From an uncultured Pseudomonadota bacterium (GTDB lineage Bacteria; SAR324; NAC60-12): DNA of 7,129 nucleotides. The stretch spans positions 1 through 7,129 of the forward strand of contig CAJXNF010000145.1 of assembly GCA_913056375.1 (NCBI GenBank), read 5' to 3'. Positions 1 through 6,502 of the stretch are shown piece by piece. The translations under genes were made by a program, and so were the position numbers. The stretch's first letter is position 1; every line of letters begins with the position of its first letter. The notes under the pieces were generated by a model, which was given only the letters and a program-made list of their open reading frames with translations, ran no database searches and had not been told where the DNA came from.

Positions 1-750
1 GATCAGCTGGTTAGCTTCCCACGTCCAGTTCACCGCACATGCTACGCCTTCAGCGAGTTCTGGGGCGATTTGCACCGACTCCTCGTCGCAGAGGTTGTAG
101 TTCTCAGCTCCGCCACCGCTGATGATTTCGATGGGAATGCCATGCTCCCTGCAGAGGGAGACGGTCGCACTCAGTTTTTCCATGGAAGCAGAGATCGAGC
201 GTACTTTTTCGTCAGGATCGGCAATGGTTGCGGTGTGGCCTTCCCAAGCCATCAAGCCCCTGTTGCGGATGAATTTCAAATCACGGATTGCCTGGTAAAA
301 ATCCAACACAGGCTGACCTGGATCCAGACCAGCTCGGTTCATCCCAGTGTTGACCTCTAGCAGTACATTCAGAGTGACCGCAAACTTTTCAGCAATCCGA
401 TTCATCAACTGTACGGTTTCCAGATGGTCGACCGCCACGATGATTTCATTGATTCTGGAGAGCTGACAAAGCCGCTCGATCTTCTGTTCTCCTACGACCT
501 GATTGGCGATCAGGATGTTTTTCACTCCGGCTGCGGTCATCAACTCTGCCTCACTCAACTTGGCACAAGTGACTCCAAAGGCTCCGGCATTGATCGCAAG
601 CTTGGCGATTTCAGGGATCTTGATGCCCTTGGTGTGAGGCCGCCATTCCAAGCCTCGGGACTTAAAGTATCCGGCCAGGTACTGGATGTTTGACTCCATG
701 ATGTCGAGGTCGACCCACAGGCAAGGCGTGTCGTAATGGTTGAGTTGCAT
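1..750 (-). CDS. D-threonine aldolase / D-serine dehydratase-like PLP enzyme (3' end off window)
   Basis: The 250 codons visible start at the ATG at 750 and run off the left edge without a stop. The product matches the N-terminal alanine-racemase-type barrel of the DSD1 / D-threonine aldolase family. It opens with YDTPCLWVDLDIMESNI, the usual 'TP.l.vD...ل'-like start of the family, then RPHTKGIK around residues 37-44, where K41 is the expected PLP-binding lysine. EVNTGMNRAG (about 131-140) and the glycine-rich ISGGGAENYN (about 214-223, expected to hold the PLP phosphate) follow. Family members are about 360-380 residues, so roughly the last third, including the metal-binding C-terminal domain, is missing. 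Known members cleave D-threonine-like beta-hydroxy amino acids or dehydrate D-serine in the cytoplasm. Which reaction applies cannot be told from this half. It lies 17 bp after the caspase-like gene on the same strand and is probably co-transcribed. No clear Shine-Dalgarno precedes the start. Confidence 0.88.
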   Translation of the reverse strand, partial: MQLNHYDTPCLWVDLDIMESNIQYLAGYFKSRGLEWRPHTKGIKIPEIAKLAINAGAFGVTCAKLSEAELMTAAGVKNILIANQVVGEQKIERLCQLSRINEIIVAVDHLETVQLMNRIAEKFAVTLNVLLEVNTGMNRAGLDPGQPVLDFYQAIRDLKFIRNRGLMAWEGHTATIADPDEKVRSISASMEKLSATVSLCREHGIPIEIISGGGAENYNLCDEESVQIAPELAEGVACAVNWTWEANQLI

Positions 751-767
751 AAGGGATCTACTTGAAA

Positions 768-2060
768 TTAGCCGTCGATGAAATATTGAAAGTCGGTCAG
801 TTGACCTTCGCGCTTAATGCGTAGGGTAATCTTTTCTTCCAACTGCAAGGCTTCAAAGAGTTTGAGCGCCTTGGGTAGGCTATCCACCGTAAAGCCATTG
901 ATTTGCACAATCACATCTTTGTTTTTCAGTCCCAATTTTTCGTAGATGCTTCCTTCCCGAACAAAATCAAAGATAAACCAGGGTTTACCATCTTGCTCTA
1001 TTGGAATCACCCTAGCGTCATTGAGTAGTGCATTGAGATTGGCCAGTTGCTGATTGACATAAGTTCTCTTGAGGCGAAAGATTCTTTGATCATCTGGAGG
1101 TGTTGCTAATTCTTCTATGACAATTTCAGCGTTTTGGCTGGTTTGGTTGTCTGATTCTTTGGCAGCAACAGTTTGATTGTCAGAATTCTCTGCTTCTAGC
1201 TCATTTGAATCTTCATTTTTTACAACTACGGGTTTAGGCGCATATTTTTCTAAAAAATTTTCGTTTGGAGCAAAGAAAAACTCTTTACTCACGGATGAAG
1301 AAAACCAAGGAGTGTGTTGGCCATTACTTCTTTGTGCAACATCAGCGCTCGTCTGTTCGAAGACTTCATTCAATTCGATCCGGACAGTTTTCATATGTTG
1401 TAGAAGAGATGCAGTGAATAACCCTTCAGGATCGTTTTTTTCAGCAAGTGTATTCGGAGCACACGCATAGGAAATGAGGGTATTTTCAGACGCTTTTATC
1501 TCTATCATCCCTGGAGTGACACCCTGTAGTCCTTCGATGAAAGGGTTGGGCGAGCACGCATCCAGAATGATGATGTTGATCTGATTGCCAGCAAACTTCA
1601 TCTGCCCTAACAGCTTACCCAGAGGGACTGTTTTATAACGCACATCCTCAATACGAGTCAGCTTGATATCTATTGGTAGCAAGTAGTTTTCATTTTCAAA
1701 TTGCACCACATGGCCAGCGTAGTAGAAAACGCTAACCCCTCCATTGTCCCTGAGTGAACGGCCGAACTGACGGATCGCTTTCTCTGTTTCGCGTTGCTTC
1801 GCATTGCCAAGCGTCGTCACTTGAAAGCCAAGGCTTTGTAGCTCGTTGCTCACTTGATTGGGAGTGGTGAGAGACGGTGGGCTATCTTTGGTATTCTGAT
1901 AACTGGTGTTTTCTATTACCAAAGCTTGCCGGTAGACCTGACTGGAAAAATCATCTCCAGAATCAGTACTCTTCTGCTGTTGAGCTGAGGATAGATAGGG
2001 TAGTGAAGTAACAAGAATAAAAAGAAGGAGAACTCTACTGTGCATAGCTACTTTCATCAT
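768..2060 (-). CDS. Secreted caspase-like (peptidase C14) protein with C-terminal GspC-like PDZ domain
   Basis: Using the ATG at 2060 gives 430 residues. Residues 1-26 form a signal peptide: basic start, hydrophobic core LLLFILV, and likely cleavage after SSA. Residues about 43-265 are a caspase fold: QALVIENTSY strand, FYYAGHVVQ with catalytic His117, and ILDACSPNPF with catalytic Cys169. Usual family motifs are altered (VIGN to VIEN, NDA to NQV, GHG to GHV) but the His/Cys dyad is intact. An acidic, Asn-rich linker (about 278-325) contains SDNQT twice. Residues about 328-428 resemble the GspC PDZ domain of type II secretion: an RTYVNQQLANLNALL lead-in, ARVIP, then EGSIYEKLGLKNKDVIVQING. A caspase-like protease domain plus peptide-binding PDZ in the envelope is therefore expected. 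Its target is unknown. The gene looks more AT-rich than trpE(G). It follows trpE(G) by 79 bp with no terminator seen between them, and a protease-dead binding role remains possible. Confidence 0.85.
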   Translation of the reverse strand: MMKVAMHSRVLLLFILVTSLPYLSSAQQQKSTDSGDDFSSQVYRQALVIENTSYQNTKDSPPSLTTPNQVSNELQSLGFQVTTLGNAKQRETEKAIRQFGRSLRDNGGVSVFYYAGHVVQFENENYLLPIDIKLTRIEDVRYKTVPLGKLLGQMKFAGNQINIIILDACSPNPFIEGLQGVTPGMIEIKASENTLISYACAPNTLAEKNDPEGLFTASLLQHMKTVRIELNEVFEQTSADVAQRSNGQHTPWFSSSVSKEFFFAPNENFLEKYAPKPVVVKNEDSNELEAENSDNQTVAAKESDNQTSQNAEIVIEELATPPDDQRIFRLKRTYVNQQLANLNALLNDARVIPIEQDGKPWFIFDFVREGSIYEKLGLKNKDVIVQINGFTVDSLPKALKLFEALQLEEKITLRIKREGQLTDFQYFIDG

Positions 2061-2069
2061 TAGACCTAG

Positions 2070-2074
2070 CTTCC
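2070..2074 (-). promoter_or_regulatory. Ribosome binding site that decides the caspase-like start
   Basis: The minus strand reads GGAAG nine bases before the ATG at 2060. This is the clearest Shine-Dalgarno-like element among the starts in this window. It selects the start directly before the signal peptide over the upstream in-frame ATGs at 2135 and 2243, which would put a charged, non-signal extension ahead of the hydrophobic core. Confidence 0.55.
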
Positions 2075-2104
2075 AAGATAGACTTTTCAGAATTCTATTC
2101 TCCA

Positions 2105-2144
2105 ATGTTTTCAGGCTGCTAACGTAATGTTTCATGTTTTCAGG
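2105..2144. repeat. 11-bp direct repeat at the 3' end of trpE(G)
   Basis: ATGTTTTCAGG occurs at 2105-2115 and again at 2134-2144 on the plus strand. The second copy spans the trpE(G) stop codon (2140-2142) and the first lies in the gap before the caspase-like gene. This could be a small tandem duplication or slippage scar, or chance. No protein or known site is attached to it. Confidence 0.4.
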
Positions 2145-4281
2145 AACGTCCACACAACACTCCCAAGGCGTTATCCAGCAAGTGAAGTCCTGCCTGTTTT
2201 TGTAGGCTGAGAATGGATTCGGGATGGAACTGTACGGAAGCAATTGGGAGTTGTCGATGTTGTAGCCCCATGATCACTCCCGAATCTGTTCGAGCGGTGA
2301 CTTCCAACTCAGCAGGTAGTTGTTCTGGATCAACATAGAGACTGTGGTAACGTCCGGCTCGGAAAGGTTGAGGGAGTCCAGCGAACAGACCTGTCCCTTC
2401 ATGATACACTTCCGAAGGTTGGCCGTGGCAAGGTTCGGCAAAGGTCAACAGCCGTCCTCCAAAGTGCTCAGCGATGCCTTGATGGCCCAGGCAAACCCCG
2501 AAGACAGGTAACTGGCGTCGTACTGCCTCCCCAACCAGTTGAGGAACCTGTTGATCTTGAGGTGTCTTGGGGCCCGGTGAGAGGAAGAGTAGATCTGGTT
2601 GGAACTGATCGATCATTTCATAGGGGAACCCAGCTCGGAGCGTAATCACTCGAGCGCCGGTCTGGCGTACATAACCAGCAAGGGTGTGGACAAAGCTGTC
2701 GTGATGATCCACGAAGAGCACGGTCTTGCCTTGCCCATTGACCGGCTCAATAACATCGCTGATCTGTGCTTTACTGCGGCCAAGAGTCGCATCGAGAAAG
2801 GCCGAGGCCTTGGTTCGGGTTTCCTGCTCTTCAGCCTTTGGATCAGAGTGGAAGAGCAAGGTTGCCCCAGCCCGAATCGTCGCCACCCCATCTTGCAGGT
2901 GAATTGTGCGAAGTGTCATTCCAGTGCTGGCGTAGCCGTTGAACCAGAGGAAGCCCACACAACCGCTGTACCAGCGACGTGGAGATTTTTCGAGATTCTC
3001 AATCGTCTGCATGGCGATTGGCTTGGGTGAACCGGTCACGGTACAAGCCCACATGTGGGTCAGGATCGCATCAATCGCATCGAAACCCTCAGCGAGTTGG
3101 CCCTCCACATGATCAACGGTATGGATCAGGCGCGAATACTTTTCAATCAGCCGTCGTCCCAGCAGCTTCACACTGCCTGGCACACAAATCCGAGACATGT
3201 CGTTGCGGTCAACATCTGTGCACATCGTGAGTTCGGATTCTTCCTTGGCAGAACCGATCAGGTTTTTGATCCGCTCTGCCGTCTCCATCGCGTCTTCCCC
3301 AACCGGCACTGTTCCTGAAATCGGGCAGGTTTCAAAACGTCCGTTGTTGACCCGAATGTACATTTCTGGTGAAGCCCCGACCAATTGTTCCTGACCAAAG
3401 TTGAGCAGAAAACTGTATGGGCTGGGATTGCGCTCACAAAGCCGCTGAAAGAGCGTCAGTGGGGTACTGTCGAAGCCAGCGGAGAACGCCTGCGAGAGTA
3501 CAACTTCAAAGAAGTCACCACGCTGACAACCTGAACGGATCTGTTGTACCTTCTCTTCAAATTCACCCTCGTTGTGATCACACTGTACGGCTCCATCTGC
3601 CCGACCAGAGGCGATTGGAAAGGCAGCGCCAGTATTCAGGTGGGGCTCTGTCCAGCCTTCTGGGGTATAGATGCGATAGCAAATGCTGTAGGCCAGCTCC
3701 TTCTGGCGGTCGACCACAGCCAGGTCAGTGGGCAGGAAGAGATGGCAGTCCCGCTGATCTTCCGATCGAGCATGGAGTTGTGGCAGTTTTTCGAATTGAA
3801 ACACCAAGTCATAGCCGAAGGCACCATAGAGTCCGAGATAGGGTTCGTCGGAACGAAACAGATCAGCGATGGCTCGAATGACGGAGAATAGGCTGGGTTG
3901 CCGGCTGCGCTCTTCTTCAGGGAACCAACCTGTCATGGGGCTTGTGACTCCGTGGAGAGCTTGAGGTGTGACCGTGAAGGACTCTAGGTGAGGGTGACCT
4001 TCCAGCACTTCCTGTAACAAGGGCAGCAGACGCTGACCATTCTTGTTCAGGGCATTGAGCGAAAAACTACGTTCCCGGGCAATCAACTCCAAGGGGGGAT
4101 TGACGAAGCCAATGTCCCAGCGAGAATAGCGGTCAGGTACTTCGTAGTTACTGACCATCAACGCTCCCTTGTGGTTGTCGATCTGGTCTGTGATCCGTCG
4201 AAGTGCCGTGGAGGCGTCCAAGGGAGTAACGATCTTTTCTACGGGAATGCCTCGGTAGGTACTGAATCCGCTGGTTTCCAT
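2140..4281 (-). CDS. trpE(G): Fused anthranilate synthase TrpE(G), synthase plus glutamine amidotransferase
   Basis: This 713-residue protein makes anthranilate from chorismate and glutamine, the first committed step of tryptophan synthesis, in the cytoplasm. The length matches fused TrpE(G) of rhizobia and relatives (about 720-730). The N-terminal part carries SNYEVPDRYSRWDIGFVNPP (44-63), the segment that corresponds to the tryptophan feedback pocket. The chorismate-binding domain follows: GASPEMYIRV (302-311), PISGTVPVG (320-328), TMCTDVDRNDMSRIC (352-366), CTVTGSPKPIAMQ (413-425) and IRAGATLLFHSDPKAEEQET (469-488). A short linker near 510-518 leads to a class I amidotransferase: VDHHDSFVHTL, oxyanion region LSPGP (567-571), nucleophile Cys597 in GVCLGHQ, and His686/Glu688 in FHPES. 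Both active sites look complete. PhzE is also fused but is shorter and lacks this N-terminal region. The start at 4281 has no clear ribosome binding site. A terminator-like hairpin lies 34 bp or more upstream, and the caspase-like gene follows. Confidence 0.96.
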   Translation of the reverse strand: METSGFSTYRGIPVEKIVTPLDASTALRRITDQIDNHKGALMVSNYEVPDRYSRWDIGFVNPPLELIARERSFSLNALNKNGQRLLPLLQEVLEGHPHLESFTVTPQALHGVTSPMTGWFPEEERSRQPSLFSVIRAIADLFRSDEPYLGLYGAFGYDLVFQFEKLPQLHARSEDQRDCHLFLPTDLAVVDRQKELAYSICYRIYTPEGWTEPHLNTGAAFPIASGRADGAVQCDHNEGEFEEKVQQIRSGCQRGDFFEVVLSQAFSAGFDSTPLTLFQRLCERNPSPYSFLLNFGQEQLVGASPEMYIRVNNGRFETCPISGTVPVGEDAMETAERIKNLIGSAKEESELTMCTDVDRNDMSRICVPGSVKLLGRRLIEKYSRLIHTVDHVEGQLAEGFDAIDAILTHMWACTVTGSPKPIAMQTIENLEKSPRRWYSGCVGFLWFNGYASTGMTLRTIHLQDGVATIRAGATLLFHSDPKAEEQETRTKASAFLDATLGRSKAQISDVIEPVNGQGKTVLFVDHHDSFVHTLAGYVRQTGARVITLRAGFPYEMIDQFQPDLLFLSPGPKTPQDQQVPQLVGEAVRRQLPVFGVCLGHQGIAEHFGGRLLTFAEPCHGQPSEVYHEGTGLFAGLPQPFRAGRYHSLYVDPEQLPAELEVTARTDSGVIMGLQHRQLPIASVQFHPESILSLQKQAGLHLLDNALGVLCGRS

Positions 4282-4314
4282 GCTGTGTTGTCGATTGAAG
4301 GATGGGAAGTGGAT

Positions 4315-4350
4315 TGAAGAAAATAGAACTTAGCAACGATGCCAAGTTCT
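4315..4350 (-). terminator. Rho-independent terminator or attenuator hairpin between trpF and trpE(G)
   Basis: On the minus strand the arms AGAACTTGGCA (4350-4340) and TGCTAAGTTCT (4335-4325) pair over 11 positions with one G-U wobble and a 4-base TCGT loop. ATTTTCTTC follows at once. The stem begins 18 bp after the trpF stop and ends 43 bp before the trpE(G) start. The T tract is interrupted, so termination may be partial. On the plus strand there is no T run after the stem, which fixes the direction. It may separate trpF from trpE(G) or attenuate trpE(G). No Trp-rich leader peptide was found in front of it. Confidence 0.6.
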
Positions 4351-4368
4351 ACCATGACTGTGGAAGCC

Positions 4369-5001
4369 TTACCAGGATGCTTCTGCTTGGGCAACAGCTG
4401 TGACAAAATTCGCCACTTTCTGTGGATCTTTACGACCCGGAGCGCTTTCTACTCCACTGGCAACATCCACACCGAATGGTCTCACCTGAAGGACGGCCTC
4501 TTCTACATTGTCTGGCCGCAAACCTCCAGCAAGGAGCAATTTGCCATGATCTCTCAAACGTGTGGCCACCTTCCAGTCGAAGGCGTGTCCCGTTCCACCA
4601 TACTGTCCGGTCTGGGCGGCATCCAGCAGAAACAACTCTTGACCGTAGCTACGAATTTCCTCTTCTGCCAGATCATCAGCCACCCGAAAGGCTCGAAACC
4701 AAGCGGCTTGTAAGGCATGGGCAAAGCCTGGACTCTCGTCGCCGTGCAGCTGGGCGATGTGCAATCCGGTCTGTTGGAGAGTCTCTTCAATTTCTTTTGC
4801 GGAAGCATTCACAAAGACTCCAACGGTCTGTACTGCTGGAGGGAGCTTTCCCACAATTGCCGCAATTGCTTCGGGTGGCAGATAGCGTTTGGAGCCTTGG
4901 TAGCAGTTGAAGCCAAGCCACTGAACCCCTAATTCAACACAGGCCAGTGCTTCGTCCACTTGGGTCAGGCCACAGACCTTGATGATGGTTTTGGTAGACA
5001 T
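4369..5001 (-). CDS. trpF: Phosphoribosylanthranilate isomerase
   Basis: This 210-residue protein has the normal length for a stand-alone TrpF, the (beta/alpha)8 enzyme that converts N-(5-phosphoribosyl)anthranilate to CdRP in tryptophan synthesis. It begins TIIKVCGLT, where Cys10 is the expected general base. Asp127 in LFLLDA is the expected general acid. QLHGDE (84-89), GQYGGTGHAFDW (132-143), LLAGGLRPDNV (156-166) and GVDVASGVESAPGRKD (177-192) are the usual core and phosphate-binding motifs. The SxR region reads FNCYQGSKRYLPPEAI, slightly unlike the common F.F...S.R form. It is the first gene of the minus-strand arm. Its start at 5001 has no good Shine-Dalgarno. It is followed by a hairpin and trpE(G). 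trpC, trpD, trpB and trpA are absent from this window. Confidence 0.96.
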   Translation of the reverse strand: MSTKTIIKVCGLTQVDEALACVELGVQWLGFNCYQGSKRYLPPEAIAAIVGKLPPAVQTVGVFVNASAKEIEETLQQTGLHIAQLHGDESPGFAHALQAAWFRAFRVADDLAEEEIRSYGQELFLLDAAQTGQYGGTGHAFDWKVATRLRDHGKLLLAGGLRPDNVEEAVLQVRPFGVDVASGVESAPGRKDPQKVANFVTAVAQAEASW

Positions 5002-5043
5002 GCCGGCAGTTGAAAATAGTAAAAGGATCGTGCTTTAGCAGAC

Positions 5044-5054
5044 TTCCCTGGGAA
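5044..5054. promoter_or_regulatory. Possible operator palindrome upstream of trpF
   Basis: TTCCCTGGGAA is a perfect 5+5 palindrome around one central base. It lies about 43 bp before the trpF start and about 19 bp upstream of the -35 of the rightward promoter. The position suits a regulator of either arm, but a palindrome this short can be chance and I know no matching regulator. Confidence 0.25.
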
Positions 5055-5072
5055 CTGCAATGGTTCAGGTAG

Positions 5073-5100
5073 TTGACATCTTAGAGTGTTGGTCTATAAG
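5073..5100 (+). promoter_or_regulatory. Sigma-70-type promoter driving the plus-strand genes
   Basis: A perfect -35 TTGACA (5073-5078) and a -10 TATAAG (5095-5100, five of six) are separated by 16 bp. Transcription would start near 5107, leaving a leader of roughly 160 bases before the first plus-strand gene at 5271. A second, weaker -10-like CATAAT lies at 5108-5113. Confidence 0.6.
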
Positions 5101-5137
5101 TGTGCAGCATAATAAGCAGAATCCAACTTTTTTAGGC

Positions 5138-5182
5138 GGAAAGTTCGAACGAATGGAGTGTAATTATTTGGCTGAACTTTCC
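5138..5182. repeat. 9-bp inverted repeat in the predicted leader
   Basis: GGAAAGTTC (5138-5146) and GAACTTTCC (5174-5182) are perfect reverse complements separated by 27 bases. The left arm overlaps the 8-bp palindrome GTTCGAAC (5143-5150). It lies downstream of the predicted promoter, so it could form an RNA stem in the leader or be a protein-binding site. There is no T run after it, so it is not an intrinsic terminator. Confidence 0.4.
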
Positions 5183-5270
5183 TGTGAGAGGAACCAGAAA
5201 AGCAAACATGCCCTTTAAGTGAATAAGTTTACGAATTAGGTTTTGAGCGCAATTAGTTGGTTGGCTTCAC

Positions 5271-5546
5271 ATGAGACAACAAATCCTTATCCTGTGCCTA
5301 GTCAATTCCTCCTTGGAATCCCGAGTGATTTCATGGAGTTTTTGGGATGGAACAGGAAAAACCAAATCTTTTTCGGGTGACTCGGATGAGCCTCCCTATG
5401 AGCGAGGTCTTGATGCACTGTTGGATGGATGGTGCCTGATTCAAGTATCTCCAGCCTTTGCTCCCCCCAAGGGCTCAGAGTACAAAACCGACTTTTTCTA
5501 CAATGAATTCATCTTTGAGAAACGCATAGAAGAAACCGAGATCTAA
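5271..5546 (+). CDS. Small hypothetical protein, 91 residues, upstream of the dioxygenase
   Basis: I do not recognise this family. It is probably real: the frame is closed by a stop just upstream (5244-5246), codon use resembles the neighbours, and it ends one base before the dioxygenase start, so the two are likely translationally coupled. The protein is soluble-looking apart from a short hydrophobic start (ILILCLV, better read as a beta strand than a signal peptide). It has conserved-looking aromatics, VISWSFWDGTGK and LDALLDGWCLIQVSPAF, then a beta-like YKTDFFYNEFIFEKR end. The 'll..GW.liqvsp...' pattern faintly recalls small DUF4177-like proteins that pair a helix ending in GW with a strand. 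That is only a resemblance. There is no clear Shine-Dalgarno before its ATG, which follows a long leader from the promoter at 5073-5100. Confidence 0.7.
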   Translation: MRQQILILCLVNSSLESRVISWSFWDGTGKTKSFSGDSDEPPYERGLDALLDGWCLIQVSPAFAPPKGSEYKTDFFYNEFIFEKRIEETEI

Positions 5547-5547
5547 C

Positions 5548-6441
5548 ATGAAATTATTGTCCACTTCCCAGATGGCGACTTTTGCAGCCAAAGGTTGTTT
5601 ACGCTTTGACGGGCTGATTGGTGACGAGCTCAATCAAAAATTCTTGGGACTCTTTGGCGAAGGCATCGGAGTCAATGATCGCTATGCGAATTCGGTAATC
5701 CCGAACTGCAAGCCGGGAGAACTACTATACCAGGCTTTCCCTACAGACCATCCGCTGAGTTTGGTGCTTCAGGAACCAACCGTAGCCGGAACGATCAAAA
5801 GTTTGATGGGTGCAGATCCAATCTTCGATCATCACCACGTCCACATCACCTTCCCTAAGAGTGGTTCAGCCCAGACGAACCATCAGGATTCAACCATTGA
5901 TGCCCGGCAGTTGAACTTCGATGTGCAGATGTTTTATTTTCCACATGAGGTGACAGCAGACATGGGTGGTACCCGATACATTCCTGGTACTCACCTGCGC
6001 AGTGTTCATGAATCAGCGATTGCCCGTTACCAGAACATTCGTGGTCAGATGAGAGTGGTCTGTCCAGCGGGAACGGTTATTTTCTTTCATCATGGTCTCT
6101 GGCATGGTGGTGGGAAAAATACAGGAGATGCCCACCGGATCATGTACAAGGTGCGAATGCAGCCGTCTGGATCACAGTCTCTCCAGTGGGATACCAGTGA
6201 TCTCAACGAGTCCCGTATCAAGGACTGGCAGCGACCGATTTTTCATGCTCAAGATAATCGCATTGCTGATGACGTTCCCGAACAACTGATGACACCAGAA
6301 CCCTGGTTTGATAACAGTGGTCGGCTTGAATACATGAATCGAATTCAGTTCTGGCGTTTATTGATGGACAATCCTGAAATTGATATCGACTACTGGTTGA
6401 CCAGAGTTGAAAACGAGCCAGCTCGACAGCAGCTAAACTAG
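5548..6441 (+). CDS. Phytanoyl-CoA dioxygenase (PhyH) family Fe(II)/2-oxoglutarate oxygenase
   Basis: The 297-residue length is typical for bacterial PhyH-family enzymes, which use Fe(II), oxygen and 2-oxoglutarate to hydroxylate (sometimes halogenate or otherwise oxidise) small molecules. The iron site is visible: HxD as His112-Gln-Asp114 in TNHQDS, and the distal His186 in GLWHGGGKN. Arg197 in HRIMYKVRM is the expected 2-oxoglutarate carboxylate ligand. The Asp in HxD argues against a halogenase, where Gly or Ala replaces it. GGTRYIPGTH (140-149) and CPAGTVIFFHH (172-182) are the usual jellyroll strands. Residues after about 210 form a variable C-terminal extension. Substrate cannot be inferred; 'phytanoyl-CoA' is a family name only. 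It follows the small protein by one base, and an O-methyltransferase lies 61 bp downstream, which would suit tailoring of a secondary metabolite or osmolyte, an inference only. Confidence 0.92.
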   Translation: MKLLSTSQMATFAAKGCLRFDGLIGDELNQKFLGLFGEGIGVNDRYANSVIPNCKPGELLYQAFPTDHPLSLVLQEPTVAGTIKSLMGADPIFDHHHVHITFPKSGSAQTNHQDSTIDARQLNFDVQMFYFPHEVTADMGGTRYIPGTHLRSVHESAIARYQNIRGQMRVVCPAGTVIFFHHGLWHGGGKNTGDAHRIMYKVRMQPSGSQSLQWDTSDLNESRIKDWQRPIFHAQDNRIADDVPEQLMTPEPWFDNSGRLEYMNRIQFWRLLMDNPEIDIDYWLTRVENEPARQQLN

Positions 6442-6442
6442 G

Positions 6443-6448
6443 TATAAT
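6443..6448 (+). promoter_or_regulatory. Possible -10 element before the O-methyltransferase
   Basis: A perfect TATAAT begins two bases after the dioxygenase stop. The best -35 is TCGACA (6423-6428) with a short 14-bp spacer, and there is no extended -10 TG. It could give the methyltransferase its own transcript starting near 6455, but AT-rich gaps produce such hexamers by chance. Confidence 0.3.
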
Positions 6449-6502
6449 CAGTAGTATCTGAATTTTTCAGGCGAGTTTGATTCCCACTACCGACTAGAGA
6501 AT

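Larger units (their letters stand above)
5002..5270. other. Divergent intergenic control region
   Basis: This stretch separates the leftward trpF arm from the rightward dioxygenase arm. It has no open frame that looks like a gene. It holds a strong rightward promoter, an inverted repeat and a small palindrome, listed separately. I could not find a convincing leftward promoter for trpF. The best minus-strand pair (TTGCAG at 5060-5055, 17 bp, TAAAGC) matches consensus at only half the positions. Confidence 0.6.

Noticed and set aside
70..693. Plus-strand open frames opposite the PLP enzyme gene
   Set aside because: The minus-strand reading gives a continuous 250-codon enzyme with family motifs; the plus-strand frames are shadows.
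2061..2243. Longer N-terminus for the caspase-like protein, starting at 2243 or 2135
   Set aside because: The 2243 start overlaps trpE(G) by about 100 bp in another frame, and both extensions place 25 or more non-signal residues before a clear signal peptide. The GGAAG ribosome site supports 2060.
2599..3891. Several plus-strand open frames of 80-154 codons opposite trpE(G)
   Set aside because: They lie fully antisense to a complete gene whose motifs and length fit its family. Their products are rich in Arg, Ser, His and Cys in the manner of shadow frames and match no family I know.
4282..4368. Trp leader peptide in front of trpE(G)
   Set aside because: The only ATG frame in the gap has no Trp codon before the hairpin and runs out of frame into trpE(G).
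5208..5222. Mini-frame ATG-CCC-TTT-AAG-TGA in the leader as an upstream regulatory peptide
   Set aside because: Four codons with a purine-rich AGAGGA 15 bases away is too far and too short to support; chance is likely.
6458..6470. CTGAATTTTTCAG as a terminator after the dioxygenase gene
   Set aside because: The stem is only 5 bp with a 3-base loop, low GC and no following T run.
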